Assembly (NCBI RefSeq): GCF_000590475.1
Contig: NZ_CP007441.1
Location: forward strand, 4,595,032-4,659,031
Length of the DNA stretch: 64,000 nt
Origin: Stutzerimonas stutzeri
GTDB taxonomy: Bacteria > Pseudomonadota > Gammaproteobacteria > Pseudomonadales > Pseudomonadaceae
Direction of reading: 5' to 3'
A program made the translations under genes and the position numbers. Below the pieces are notes generated by a model that did no database searches, was not told the DNA's origin, and worked only from the letters and a program-made list of their open reading frames with translations. Below, piece by piece: positions 1 through 8,815 of this stretch (its first letter is position 1; every line of letters begins with the position of its first letter).

Positions 1-123
1 TTCCTTGGACATATGCTTGCCGAGCTTGACCTTGGCGGCGATGTCCGCCGGCAGCTCGTTTGCCAGGAAGGCGCGCACTTCATCGCGGAAGGCGAGCTCT
101 TCGGCCGTGAAATTGACGTTCAT
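1..123 (-). CDS. Acyl-CoA dehydrogenase, N-terminal part (runs off the window)
   Basis: Only the first 41 codons are present; the gene continues past base 1. The start MNVNFTAEELAFRDEVRAFL is the usual amphipathic N-terminal helix of acyl-CoA dehydrogenases, which oxidise acyl-CoA at the alpha-beta bond using FAD. The ATG at 121-123 is preceded by GAGGA eight bases upstream. It lies 46 bases downstream of the FadB-type gene on the same strand, so the two are probably co-transcribed for a beta-oxidation-like route. The active-site glutamate and substrate class cannot be seen. Confidence 0.8.
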   Translation of the reverse strand, partial: MNVNFTAEELAFRDEVRAFLANELPADIAAKVKLGKHMSKE

Positions 124-169
124 GAATAGGTCCTCGATAGCCGATCGGCAGAGTGCAGGCAGGCGGCGT

Positions 170-2275
170 TCATTGCCCGGCCTGCCATTCGGTAAAGGTG
201 CGGCCTTCGGCGGCCAGTTTTTCCAGCAATGGCGCCGGCTTCCACCAGTCGCCGCAACGCGCATGCAGTTCCTTGACCCGCGCCAGCACGGTGTCCAGGC
301 CAACGCTGTCGGCATAGAACATCGGCCCGCCACGGAAGGCTGGGAAGCCGTAGCCGTTAAGGTAGATGACATCGATATCGCTGGAGCGCTGGGCGATGCC
401 CTCTTCGAGGATCTTCGCGCCTTCATTGACCATGGCGAAGAGGGTGCGCTCGACGATGTATTGCTCGTCCAGCTCACGGCGCTCGATGCCCTTTTGCCGA
501 GACGCTGCTTCCAGCATAGGCGCGAGCTCAGGGTTCTCCAGTGGCGTGCGGTTGCCTGGCTCGTAGCGGTAATAGCCGGCCCCAGTCTTCTGCCCGAGCA
601 TTCCGGCGGCGCAGAGCTTGTCGGAAACGGTGGGGAAATCGCGATCGGCCGGCAGGTCAGCGCGCTGACGCTTGCGGATCGCCTGACCGATATCGAGGCC
701 GGACAGATCGCGCATCGCAAACGGCCCCATGGCCATGCCGAAGTTGCGCAGCGCACCGTCGACCTGCTGCGGCGTGGCGCCCTCTTCCAGCAGAAACTCG
801 GCCTCGCGGCCGTACTGAAAGACCATGCGGTTGCCAACGAAGCCGTCGCAGACGCCGACCACCACCGAGACTTTCTTCAGTTTCTTGCCGATGGCCATGG
901 CGGTGGCTAGCACTTCATCACTGGTCTGCTCGCCACGCACCACTTCCAGCAGGCGCATCACGTTGGCCGGGCTGAAGAAATGCAGGCCGACCACGTCTTC
1001 CGGTCGCTTGGTGAAGGCCGCGATGGCATTCAAATCGAGTGACGACGTGTTCGAGGCGAGAATCGCGCCTGGCTTGCATACGGCATCAAGCTGCTCGAAG
1101 ACCTGCTGCTTGACGCCCATTTCCTCGAACACCGCTTCGACCACCACGTCCACATCTGCCAGTGCGGCGTACTCGGTGACGCCTTCGACCAGTTTGAGGC
1201 GCGCTTCCATCGCCTCCTCGGTCAGGCTGCCGCGCTTGACGCTAGCCGCGTAGGTATCACGGGCGCGCTGCAAACCACGCTGCAGCGCCTCGTCATTGAT
1301 TTCCAACAGCTTCACAGGGACACCGGCATTGGCGAAGCTCAGGGCGATACCGACACCCATGGTGCCGCCGCCGATCACCGCGGCTCTATTGATCGCACGC
1401 GGTTTCACATCGGCTGGCAGATCGTTGATCTTTCCTGCCTGGCGCTCAGAGAAAAACGAATGAATCAGCGCGCCGCGCTGCGGAGAGTTCAAGCACTCGG
1501 CGAACAACTCACGCTCACGCTTGAGACCCTCAGCCAGCGGCAGCTGGGTGGCCGCCTCGACCGCCGCAATGCAACGCAGCGGCGAAAACAGTCCGGGCAT
1601 GCGCTTGGCCACCTCGGCATGCTTGGCGCGGATCAGCGCCTCATTGTCGGCACCTTCCAAGCCGCGGGTCTGCTCGCCAGTACGACGTGGCGCGCGGCCT
1701 TCTTCAATCATGCGACGGGCATAGGCTAAGCCCGCGTCTCTCAGATCGCCGTCGAACTGCTCATCGACGATGCTGTGCTCAACCGCCTCGGCAGCACTGA
1801 TCGGCGTGCCACTGACAATCATGTCCAGCGCCTTGGCGACCCCGGCCAGACGTGGCAGCCGCTGCGTGCCGCCGGCACCCGGCAACAGACCCAGCTTCAC
1901 TTCCGGCAGCCCGACTTTGGCGTCGCGGCGTGCAATTCGGTAATGACAGCCCAGCGCGACTTCCAGACCGCCGCCCAGGGCGGTGCCATGAATGACCGCA
2001 ACGCTGGGCTTGCTGCTGCCTTCAATGACCTCGATCACTTCGGGCAGACTCGGCGCCTGCGGTGGCTTGCCAAATTCCTTGATGTCGGCGCCGGCGATAA
2101 AGGTGCTGCCTTCGCAAAGCAGCACCACGGCGCGAACCTGTGGTTCCGCCTCAGCGCTCTGAAAGGCCCTAAGCAGACCCTCACGCACGGCTTGGCCAAG
2201 TGCATTGACCGGTGGGTTGTTGACCGTGATCAGAGCGATTTCGCCCCGAAGTTCGAGCCGTACGGCGTCCGTCAT
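170..2275 (-). CDS. Bifunctional enoyl-CoA hydratase / 3-hydroxyacyl-CoA dehydrogenase (FadB/FadJ type)
   Basis: The 701-residue protein has the two-domain layout of the fatty-oxidation alpha subunit. Residues 1 to about 190 are a crotonase fold: the oxyanion segment AGADIKEF is near 61-68, and Glu105 and Glu125 are 20 residues apart like the two catalytic glutamates of enoyl-CoA hydratase. From about residue 300 a 3-hydroxyacyl-CoA dehydrogenase begins with the NAD-binding loop VIGGGTMG, followed by the catalytic-histidine motif GLHFFSPA. It hydrates enoyl-CoA and oxidises the 3-hydroxyacyl-CoA. The ATG at 2275 has GGAGG six bases upstream; a longer reading frame to 2380 lacks a site and crotonase homology. 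No thiolase is adjacent, and the substrate is not evident. Confidence 0.9.
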   Translation of the reverse strand: MTDAVRLELRGEIALITVNNPPVNALGQAVREGLLRAFQSAEAEPQVRAVVLLCEGSTFIAGADIKEFGKPPQAPSLPEVIEVIEGSSKPSVAVIHGTALGGGLEVALGCHYRIARRDAKVGLPEVKLGLLPGAGGTQRLPRLAGVAKALDMIVSGTPISAAEAVEHSIVDEQFDGDLRDAGLAYARRMIEEGRAPRRTGEQTRGLEGADNEALIRAKHAEVAKRMPGLFSPLRCIAAVEAATQLPLAEGLKRERELFAECLNSPQRGALIHSFFSERQAGKINDLPADVKPRAINRAAVIGGGTMGVGIALSFANAGVPVKLLEINDEALQRGLQRARDTYAASVKRGSLTEEAMEARLKLVEGVTEYAALADVDVVVEAVFEEMGVKQQVFEQLDAVCKPGAILASNTSSLDLNAIAAFTKRPEDVVGLHFFSPANVMRLLEVVRGEQTSDEVLATAMAIGKKLKKVSVVVGVCDGFVGNRMVFQYGREAEFLLEEGATPQQVDGALRNFGMAMGPFAMRDLSGLDIGQAIRKRQRADLPADRDFPTVSDKLCAAGMLGQKTGAGYYRYEPGNRTPLENPELAPMLEAASRQKGIERRELDEQYIVERTLFAMVNEGAKILEEGIAQRSSDIDVIYLNGYGFPAFRGGPMFYADSVGLDTVLARVKELHARCGDWWKPAPLLEKLAAEGRTFTEWQAGQ

Positions 2276-2570
2276 GGCAGGCCTCCGCTTGTGAAATGGT
2301 GATTGGATTTGTAATTTCACGGAATCAGGTTTCGCACAGCAGAATAGTCGAGTCATTTCTGCATGTCGAGAGACTGGCAATAATCATCTCGACTGACAAG
2401 GCCATCACGTTACCCGAACGCACCGGGCATCTCTTTTCGCGAGTTTTAGCGCCTGATCGAAGCGCAACGGATATTGCCGCGTCCATGCAGCCGCAGACGC
2501 CACCCTGCACCCTAGTGGGCTCAGCGACAGGACGCTGGTTCATTGGCGAACGGGATACCTGGCCATAAAC
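2276..2570. other. Intergenic region between gabD terminator and FadB-type gene
   Basis: This stretch has no convincing coding frame. It should hold the promoter of the leftward FadB/acyl-CoA dehydrogenase operon. It contains an AT-richer patch around 2370-2400, but I could not pick a promoter with confidence. Small open frames here lack ribosome-binding sites and recognisable protein features. Confidence 0.4.
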
Positions 2571-2607
2571 AAAAAGGAGCCAGTCCCCAAGACAGGAACT
2601 GGCTCCT
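2571..2607 (-). terminator. Rho-independent terminator of gabD
   Basis: The arms AGGAGCCAGT (2575-2584) and ACTGGCTCCT (2598-2607) form a perfect 10-bp stem with a 13-base loop. On the minus strand the stem is followed by TTTTT. It starts 17 bases after the gabD stop codon, so it ends that transcription unit. Confidence 0.9.
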
Positions 2608-2623
2608 CGTGGTGCCGTGGGAA

Positions 2624-4072
2624 TTACAGACCCAGGCAGAGGTACTTGATCTCCAGGTAATCCTCGATCCCGTATTTGGAGCCTTCGCGGCCCAGGCCGG
2701 AGGATTTCACCCCGCCAAACGGTGCTACTTCAGTGGAAATCATGCCGGTGTTGACGCCGACCATACCCGACTCGATCGCCTCGGCCACGCGGAACACCCG
2801 GCCCAGGTCGCGCGCATAAAAGTACGCAGCCAGCCCGAATTCGGTGTCATTAGCCAGCGCGATGCCCTCGGCCTCGTCCTTGAAGCGGAACAGCGGAGCC
2901 AGCGGGCCGAAGGTTTCTTCCTTGGCCACTTTGGCGTCATGCGGCACATTGACCATTAACGTTGGCTCGAAATAACTACCGCCGAGGTTGTGCGCCTTGC
3001 CACCGGTGACCACCTGGGCGCCATTGGCGACGGCATCCTCGATATGCTCCTTGACCTTGGCCGCGGCCTTCTCATCGATCAGCGGACCGATATCGACGCC
3101 TTCATCAAGGCCGTTTCCGACCTTCAGCTTCGCCACTGCCGCCTGAAACTTCTCGGCGAACGCGTCGTAAACACCCTCCTGCACATAGATGCGGTTGACG
3201 CAGACACAAGTCTGCCCGGCGTTGCGGTATTTGGACTGCATGGCACCTTTGACCGCCTCGTCGAGGTCGGCGTCATCGAACACCAGGAACGGCGCGTTGC
3301 CGCCCAGCTCCAGCGATACCTTCTTGATGCCCGGTGCACATTGGGCCATCAGCTTCGCGCCGACTTCGGTGGAGCCGGTGAAGCTGATCTTGCGCACGGT
3401 CGGGTTGACGGTCAGCTCGTTGCCGATGTCACCGGCCGAGCCGGTGACAACGCTGAACACGCCCTTGGGAATGCCTGCGCGCTCTGCCAGTTCGGCCAAC
3501 GCCAAGGCAGAGAATGGAGTCTGGCTGGCCGGCTTGACCACCATGGTGCAACCCGCCGCCAGCGCAGGAGCGGCCTTGCGAGTGATCATCGCCGCCGGGA
3601 AATTCCACGGCGTGATGGCCGCAGTGACGCCGATCGGCTGCTTGATGACGATGATGCGCTTGTCTTTCTGATGCCCCGGAATGGTGTCGCCATAAACGCG
3701 CTTGGCTTCCTCGGCGAACCACTCGATGAACGATGCGGCGTAGGCAATCTCACCCTTGGACTCGGCCAGAGGCTTGCCCTGCTCCAGCGTCATCAGGCGG
3801 CCCAGGTCGTCCTGGTTCTCCATCATCAGCTCGAACCAGCGGCGCAGCTTCTGCGAGCGCTCCTTGGCGGTCAGATCACGCCAGGCTGGCAGCGCACGCT
3901 CGGCAGCTTCGATGGCGCGGCGGGTTTCGGCCGCGCCCATCTTCGGCACCGTACCCAGAATCTCATTGCTGGCCGGATTGTTGACCTTGATGGTCTGGCC
4001 GCCGTCCGCGTCCCGCCAGGCTCCGTCGATATAGGCCTGCTGGCGGAACAGCGAAGTGTCTTTGAGTTGCAT
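2624..4072 (-). CDS. gabD: NADP-dependent succinate-semialdehyde dehydrogenase
   Basis: The 482-residue protein is a full-length aldehyde dehydrogenase. It carries the glutamate motif LELGGNAP (Glu255) and the nucleophile motif NAGQTCV (Cys289). Its N-terminus (KDTSLFRQQAYIDGAW) and C-terminus (GIEDYLEIKYLCLG) are typical of GabD, which oxidises succinate semialdehyde to succinate in the last step of 4-aminobutyrate breakdown. The ATG at 4072 is preceded by AGGAG. The gabT aminotransferase that often accompanies it is not adjacent, so the gene stands alone between its promoter region and a strong terminator. Related semialdehydes such as glutarate semialdehyde are possible alternative substrates. 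Confidence 0.92.
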   Translation of the reverse strand: MQLKDTSLFRQQAYIDGAWRDADGGQTIKVNNPASNEILGTVPKMGAAETRRAIEAAERALPAWRDLTAKERSQKLRRWFELMMENQDDLGRLMTLEQGKPLAESKGEIAYAASFIEWFAEEAKRVYGDTIPGHQKDKRIIVIKQPIGVTAAITPWNFPAAMITRKAAPALAAGCTMVVKPASQTPFSALALAELAERAGIPKGVFSVVTGSAGDIGNELTVNPTVRKISFTGSTEVGAKLMAQCAPGIKKVSLELGGNAPFLVFDDADLDEAVKGAMQSKYRNAGQTCVCVNRIYVQEGVYDAFAEKFQAAVAKLKVGNGLDEGVDIGPLIDEKAAAKVKEHIEDAVANGAQVVTGGKAHNLGGSYFEPTLMVNVPHDAKVAKEETFGPLAPLFRFKDEAEGIALANDTEFGLAAYFYARDLGRVFRVAEAIESGMVGVNTGMISTEVAPFGGVKSSGLGREGSKYGIEDYLEIKYLCLGL

Positions 4073-4357
4073 GGCAGTCTCCTGAGAGCCGGCGCGATGC
4101 CGGGAATTGGACCGAGGCCGTCTGGCCGATATGAGGCGATTGGCAGTGGAGCCGTCTGACCTTTCTCAGAACGAGGGCCAGGCTCTGGGTTCCTACCGCC
4201 TGAAAGCGTTTGAAATCTCGAACGAATGCTAGGCCTAACGCCAGACAGCAGGCAACACCATGTTCGGAAAAATTAACGCACCATAGCCCAGCCTGATGGC
4301 CATTCGAGTCGCCGCGGTCGCTCTCATACGATCCACCACCCAGCCGCCGAAGCGCCA
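4073..4357. other. Non-coding gap upstream of gabD
   Basis: No gene is visible. The stretch must carry the leftward gabD promoter, but no clear -35/-10 pair stands out. The open frame on the minus strand that crosses into the tRNA is an antisense artefact (see rejected items). Confidence 0.4.
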
Positions 4358-4386
4358 TGGACGACCGCGGAGGACATGCGTATGAT
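4358..4386 (+). promoter_or_regulatory. Candidate sigma70 promoter of tRNA-Arg
   Basis: TGGACG (4358-4363) and TATGAT (4381-4386) are separated by exactly 17 bases, and the -10 ends 13 bases before the mature tRNA. The bases after the -10 (GCGCCCCGC) are G+C-rich, as in stringently controlled stable-RNA promoters. The -35 matches consensus at four of six positions. Confidence 0.55.
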
Positions 4387-4399
4387 TGCGCCCCGCAAC

Positions 4400-4476
4400 G
4401 CACCAGTAGCTCAGCTGGATAGAGTACTGCCCTCCGAAGGCAGGGGTCGTGGGTTCGAATCCCGCCTGGTGCGCCA
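4400..4476 (+). tRNA. tRNA-Arg (anticodon CCG)
   Basis: The 77-base gene folds as a cloverleaf. The acceptor arms GCACCAG (4400-4406) and CTGGTGC (4466-4472) pair fully. The D-arm contains AGCTCAGCTGGATAGAG, the anticodon stem is CTGCC/GGCAG around loop CTCCGAA, and the T-arm contains GGTTCGAATCC. The discriminator G and CCA are encoded. Anticodon CCG reads the arginine codon CGG, frequent in high-GC genomes. Confidence 0.97.
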
Positions 4477-5296
4477 TCTCTTCTCGATACAAGCCTTTTC
4501 CTAAGACTTTTGCTGATTCAGCTTCTGGATCGACTTTCTTCGGCACAATCTATTCCATGAAAGCCGTCAGGCGACGATGAGCACTGCCCTTAGCGACTTT
4601 GAGGCGGGTTCTCGAGCTGTGCCAATTCTGCGATTTTGATTTGCATCGTCTCCGTCGAATTTGCCCAACCGGGCCTGCATTTCCTCGATACAGGTCATGC
4701 TCCGAGCGCCCGAACTCGCCGATGCTTGCTCGGCGTGCACTGCGATTTCAAGGCGCAGCCTTGGAATCTCGAACTCGTGGTCGTTAGCGCTGCCGCCTTG
4801 GCACAATCATAAGGCCGAATGTTATCGTATCGCCAGGTTCACCTATCGAGACACCGCCTGACGCTCTGCGCATTGAGGCTCGCCGACTGTTATGCAATTC
4901 CCCGGCAGCCAATAAAATGCTACTGGCAGCGAAGGTATTGGAACGCGTAAAAAATGGTCTGCCGCAGGAGGCTCCACCAAGCCGCGCGGAGCCGCAAGCG
5001 CAACAAGCCATCGTGAGTCACCTCGGTGCCGACCAGCGCGGCTTGCCGGTGCGGCGTCGGCGCCGCTTTGAAGTGAGGCGCAATCGGTGCAACCCTGTTT
5101 GGCAATCGAGTCCGGTCATACCCGCCCAGCGCGATGAGCTCGGCGCCACGGGCCTCGACAGACCGGTCTAGTCGCGCCGGCCGGTCACGCGGATCAGAGA
5201 TCTCAGTAAGAGAGCCAGGCTTGCGGCTGTGAGGCCCGACGCTCTAGCTCATCGTCTGGCGGTTCACTACGCACGGGAATCGCCTGCGGCGATGGG
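4477..5296. other. About 0.8 kb after the tRNA with no supportable gene
   Basis: No open frame here has both a ribosome-binding site and a recognisable protein pattern. Short frames on both strands around 4567-4806 and 4920-5170 could be eroded remnants, but I cannot assign them. There is no integrase and no second copy of the tRNA 3' end in the window, so an island insertion at this tRNA is not supported from this sequence alone. Confidence 0.4.
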
Positions 5297-7075
5297 TTAG
5301 AACTGCGTATCGTCGAGCGCCATAGTGCTGTAGCTACCGGCCAGCACGCACACCAATAGCGTACGAGTGCGCGGCAGCAGTTGCTCGGCATAGAAGCGCG
5401 CGGTCACAAGTTTGGCTTCCAGAAAAACCGGGTCGCCACGGTAGGCATCAAGGGCACTCGATGCAGCCAGCGCTGAGCGAGCCATAGCCCAACCGCCACA
5501 TAAGTAACCGAGGAGCATCATCATGTTGAAGGCAACACTACCGGGAAGCGCCGGGTCGTCTGTGGCGCCATTGAGCAAGTACTGGCAGGCCTGACGCGCG
5601 TCGTCCAGAGCGCCGCCGAGCGGCGCAGAAAGCACCGTGCAACGGCTGTCCTCGTGCAACTGGCCTAGCGTGGTCTCAATGTCTTCGAGCAGCCCAGCCA
5701 ACAGCGCACCACCGTTGGCCAGGATTTTACGGCCAATCAAATCCATCGCTTGGATGCCGTTGGTGCCTTCATAGATTGGTAGGATGCGTGCATCGCGGAA
5801 ATGGCGCGCAACGCCGGTTTCCTCGACATAGCCCATACCGCCATGCACTTGGACGGCCAACGAGGTGACTTCCTGTGCCAGCTCGGTCAGCCAGCCCTTG
5901 ATGATTGGTGTGTACATTTCTACCCGGCCCTGATGCACACATGCTGAGGGCTCGCTCGGCGAATGGTCGGCGCGGTCGGACTCGGCGGCTGCGATTAGCG
6001 CTAGCGCGCGCATCGCCTCGGTAGAGGCTTTCATCTGCATAAGCATGCGGCGTACATCTGGGAAGCGAATGATCGGGTAGCGACCGCCGTCGCGATGGGT
6101 TCCTTGCTGACGCTCGCGGGCATAGGCACGTGCGTCCTGCCAGGCGCGCTCGGCGATGGCCAGGCCCTGCAGGCCGACCGCCTGGCGGGCGTGGTTCATC
6201 ATGGTGAACATGCAGGCCAGTCCCGAGTGCGGCTCACCGACCAGATAGCCGATCGCCCCACCCTCGTCGCCGAAGCTCATAGTGCAGGTAGGGCTGCCGT
6301 GGATACCCAGCTTATGCTCCAAGGACACGCAGCGAACGTCGTTGCCCTCGCCCGGTTCGCCCGCCGCGTCGGGAAGGTATTTGGGCACCAAGAATAGCGA
6401 GAGGCCCTTTACTCCTGCCGGCGCACCCGGCAGGCGGGCCAGTACTAAGTGGATAACGTTTGGAGCCATCTGGTGATCGCCCCAGCTGATGAAGATTTTC
6501 TGGCCGCTGATACGGTAGTGATCGCCTTCCGGCACAGCGCGGGCTCTTACTGCCGCAAGATCAGAGCCTGCATCCGGCTCGGTTAGGTTCATGGTGCCGG
6601 TCCACTCGCCACTGATAAGCCTTGGCAGGTACAGACCCTGTATGGCGGGCGAGGCGTGGTGCACCAGCGCCTCCACGGCGCCTTGGGTCAGTAGTGGACA
6701 CAGCGCGAAGGCCATATTCGCTGCGTGCCACACTTCGCTCACTGCGGTTCCAAGCACATTGGGCAGCGCTTGACCACCAAAGGCCTCGGGGGCGGTGAGC
6801 GAACACCAGCCGCTCTCACTGAACAGCCGGTAGGCATCTGCAAAACCCGGGGGTTCCTGCACTCCGGCATCGGTCAGACACACCCCCTTACGATCGCCCA
6901 CTGCATTCAGCGGAGCTAGTACCGTAGAGCCTAGCTTGCTGGCCTCGTCCAAGACCGCCGAGGCCAACTCGCCGTTGACGTCAGCCAGCCCTAGGTCGGC
7001 GCACAGGCGATCGAAGCACAGCACCTCATTGAGTACGAACTCAGTGTCGCGGTTGGGATGCATGTAATTAGCCAT
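5297..7075 (-). CDS. Large acyl-CoA dehydrogenase (about 600-residue class)
   Basis: The 592-residue protein belongs to the long acyl-CoA dehydrogenases (the class that includes 3-methylmercaptopropionyl-CoA dehydrogenase DmdC), longer than the usual 380 residues because of a C-terminal extension. Visible motifs are MNLTEPDAGSDL (FAD/substrate region), GQKIFISWGDH, the catalytic-glutamate segment PIYEGTNGIQAMDL, and the arginine-rich VEETGVARHFRDARI before it. It oxidises an acyl-CoA with FAD. The ATG at 7075 has GAGGA upstream; the longer start at 7093 is less likely. It is the last gene of the leftward cluster and follows a TetR gene that may control it. The substrate is unknown. Confidence 0.85.
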   Translation of the reverse strand: MANYMHPNRDTEFVLNEVLCFDRLCADLGLADVNGELASAVLDEASKLGSTVLAPLNAVGDRKGVCLTDAGVQEPPGFADAYRLFSESGWCSLTAPEAFGGQALPNVLGTAVSEVWHAANMAFALCPLLTQGAVEALVHHASPAIQGLYLPRLISGEWTGTMNLTEPDAGSDLAAVRARAVPEGDHYRISGQKIFISWGDHQMAPNVIHLVLARLPGAPAGVKGLSLFLVPKYLPDAAGEPGEGNDVRCVSLEHKLGIHGSPTCTMSFGDEGGAIGYLVGEPHSGLACMFTMMNHARQAVGLQGLAIAERAWQDARAYARERQQGTHRDGGRYPIIRFPDVRRMLMQMKASTEAMRALALIAAAESDRADHSPSEPSACVHQGRVEMYTPIIKGWLTELAQEVTSLAVQVHGGMGYVEETGVARHFRDARILPIYEGTNGIQAMDLIGRKILANGGALLAGLLEDIETTLGQLHEDSRCTVLSAPLGGALDDARQACQYLLNGATDDPALPGSVAFNMMMLLGYLCGGWAMARSALAASSALDAYRGDPVFLEAKLVTARFYAEQLLPRTRTLLVCVLAGSYSTMALDDTQF

Positions 7076-7093
7076 TCTCAGTGTCCTCGTCAA

Positions 7094-7267
7094 TCAGTAG
7101 TAGCGCCGGCCGGCGCGTAGCCGGGCACGGAAGTCGTCGGTCAGACGGTAAAAGCCCGCCGTGGCGCGCATGGCGTTTACGCGGGCGACAAACCCGGCTA
7201 ACCCTTGGTTTTGATATGGCGTCGCGGCCGCTGCGAAAGCGCGGGAATCCCAGGGCCAGCACAAGCC
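7094..7267 (-). pseudogene. Possible C-terminal remnant of an unidentified protein
   Basis: Between the TetR stop and the acyl-CoA dehydrogenase start, one minus-strand frame reads GLCWPWDSRAFA, then NQGLAGFVARVNAMRATAGF, then YRLTDDFRARLRAG and a stop. It has a protein-like, arginine-rich helical composition but no start codon or ribosome-binding site, and it is cut by a stop just upstream. It may be the tail of a decayed gene. I cannot name the family, and chance coding in high-GC DNA is possible. Confidence 0.25.
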
Positions 7268-7342
7268 TTATGCCGAGCTCCTCGTCGCTAGCGCGAAGCT
7301 CTCCCCGAGGCCATGCTCTGCTTCCAGGCGAGAGCGGGATCA

Positions 7343-7927
7343 CTAAGCGTTCAAAGTTAGCCGGCTGAGGATCAGGCGTTCTATGTCATCGACGCAGTCA
7401 TCTAGCGCTGCCCCCCCGCCTCCCGGGGGACCATCGAGCAAGCGCAGCGCCTGACACGCTACCGTAGCGATGCGCAAGGAATCTCCGCGCCCTCCCAGGC
7501 GCGCGTGCAGAACGCGCTCTAGCAGCGCTGCGTAATCGGCTTTAATGCCGCGCAGTTCTTCCTGTGCCTCTGCGCTCAGATGGCGGGACTCGACCAGCGC
7601 GAGGGCATACCAGTGGGGATTCGCGATGTGAAAATCCAGGTGGTGGTGCAAGAAAATAGTCAACGTCTTTTCGGGCAGCGCAGTCGCCAGGTGCGCCAGA
7701 CAGCTGTCTATCAGGCGCGCGAATCCGTCTTCGATCAGCTCCTGCAAAAGCGCGTCCTTGCTCTCGATATGTGCGTACAGCGAGCCTGCATGCATGCCGA
7801 CAACCTGAGCGAGCTCTCGCAGGCTCACTGCGTGAAATCCGCGCTCTGCAAAAAGCTGGCGGGCGCTATCGAGTATTTGCTGACGCCCACATGGATTCCC
7901 CGGTGCGCGTCTAAGGGCAGCTGTCAT
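7343..7927 (-). CDS. TetR/AcrR family transcriptional regulator
   Basis: The 194-residue protein has the TetR N-terminal DNA-binding domain: helix QILDSARQLFAERGF, then the helix-turn-helix VSLRELAQVVGMHAGSLYAHIESKDALL at about 34-61, which is well conserved. The C-terminal half is a ligand-binding helical domain with DFHIANPHWYALALVESRHLS, as in regulators of acyl-CoA metabolism. It lies 28 bases downstream of the CitE-type lyase and 267 bases upstream of the large acyl-CoA dehydrogenase. It probably represses itself and/or that dehydrogenase in response to an acyl-CoA; that part is inference. Confidence 0.85.
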   Translation of the reverse strand: MTAALRRAPGNPCGRQQILDSARQLFAERGFHAVSLRELAQVVGMHAGSLYAHIESKDALLQELIEDGFARLIDSCLAHLATALPEKTLTIFLHHHLDFHIANPHWYALALVESRHLSAEAQEELRGIKADYAALLERVLHARLGGRGDSLRIATVACQALRLLDGPPGGGGAALDDCVDDIERLILSRLTLNA

Positions 7928-7955
7928 GGTCCGCTCCTCCCCTGATCGTGTGAGC

Positions 7956-8756
7956 TCAGGTGAGGTTTTCCAAAATGCGTTGCGCGCGCAGAATCACTGG
8001 CAAATCGATCAGCTTGCCGTTGAGGCTGATCGCCCCTACGCCCTGATGCTTCGCCACGATGTCCATTACGGCTTGCGCCCACTGCACTTCTTGCTCTGCT
8101 GGGAGGAAGCCGTCATTGATCGGCCCGACCTGTTTTGGATGCACGCAGAGCTTGCCGGCGAAGCCCTGTTGGCGAGCGCGATGCACATCGCTGGCCAGTA
8201 ACTCTACGTTGTCCAGATTGGTGGTCACGCCATCCACCGGCGCGCCGATACGGGCAAGCGCCGAGGCAAGCACCAAACGCGAACGGGCGAACAACAACTC
8301 CTCACCATCGCCGAGAATTCCGGTGTCGACCTGGAAATCCACTGAGCCAAAGGCCAGGCACTGGACCTTGGGTGCGCCAGCGATCTCTTCGGCATTACAG
8401 AGGCCGCGAGCAGTTTCGACTATAGGCAGGATGCGCAGTGGTTCAGCCAGACGCTGCGCCAGGGCGCCGATCTGTACGGCGGTTTCTGCCTTAGGCAAGG
8501 ACACGCCAAGCAGGCCGGGAGCCGCGAGCAAGCTGCAATCGTCTGCATACCATTCGGTGTCACTTCCGTTGAGGCGCACCCAGGCCTTGCCGCCAGCGTC
8601 TAGCCAAGTGCGAATTGCCTCACGCGCTTGGCTTTTTCGGTCAGGCGTTACTGCGTCTTCAAGATCGAGAATGACCACATCAGCGCCAGCGGCGCAGGCT
8701 TTATCAAAGCGCTCCGGGCGATCTCCAGGGACGAACAGGTACGAGCGGGCTGCCAT
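7956..8756 (-). CDS. HpcH/HpaI aldolase / citrate lyase beta (CitE)-type CoA-ester lyase
   Basis: The 266-residue protein begins with SYLFVPGDRPERFDKACAAG and ADVVILDLEDAV, the hallmark of CitE-like lyases that cleave malyl- or citramalyl-CoA. Later come ILPIVETARGL (metal-binding glutamate), FGSVDFQVDTGI (metal-binding aspartate) and GKLCVHPKQV. In this cluster the natural role is (S)-citramalyl-CoA lyase, giving acetyl-CoA and pyruvate, equivalent to Ccl of the P. aeruginosa itaconate pathway. The ATG at 8756 has GGAG upstream; the frame stays open upstream only because it overlaps the MFS gene out of frame. The substrate is inferred from neighbours. Confidence 0.87.
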   Translation of the reverse strand: MAARSYLFVPGDRPERFDKACAAGADVVILDLEDAVTPDRKSQAREAIRTWLDAGGKAWVRLNGSDTEWYADDCSLLAAPGLLGVSLPKAETAVQIGALAQRLAEPLRILPIVETARGLCNAEEIAGAPKVQCLAFGSVDFQVDTGILGDGEELLFARSRLVLASALARIGAPVDGVTTNLDNVELLASDVHRARQQGFAGKLCVHPKQVGPINDGFLPAEQEVQWAQAVMDIVAKHQGVGAISLNGKLIDLPVILRAQRILENLT

Positions 8757-8815
8757 GGCAGTTCTCCACGTTGGGATTGAAAAGAAAAAGAGGGGGGTGA
8801 AGCGATGCCGCGGCG

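Noticed and set aside
5..910. Plus-strand 301-codon frame at the left edge
   Set aside because: It is antisense to the FadB-type and acyl-CoA dehydrogenase genes and has the arginine/alanine-rich composition of a high-GC shadow frame.
4235..4546. Minus-strand open frame of 103 codons crossing the tRNA
   Set aside because: It contains the antisense translation of the tRNA-Arg gene (GFEPTTPAFGGQYSIQLSYW), a well-known false protein in annotations.
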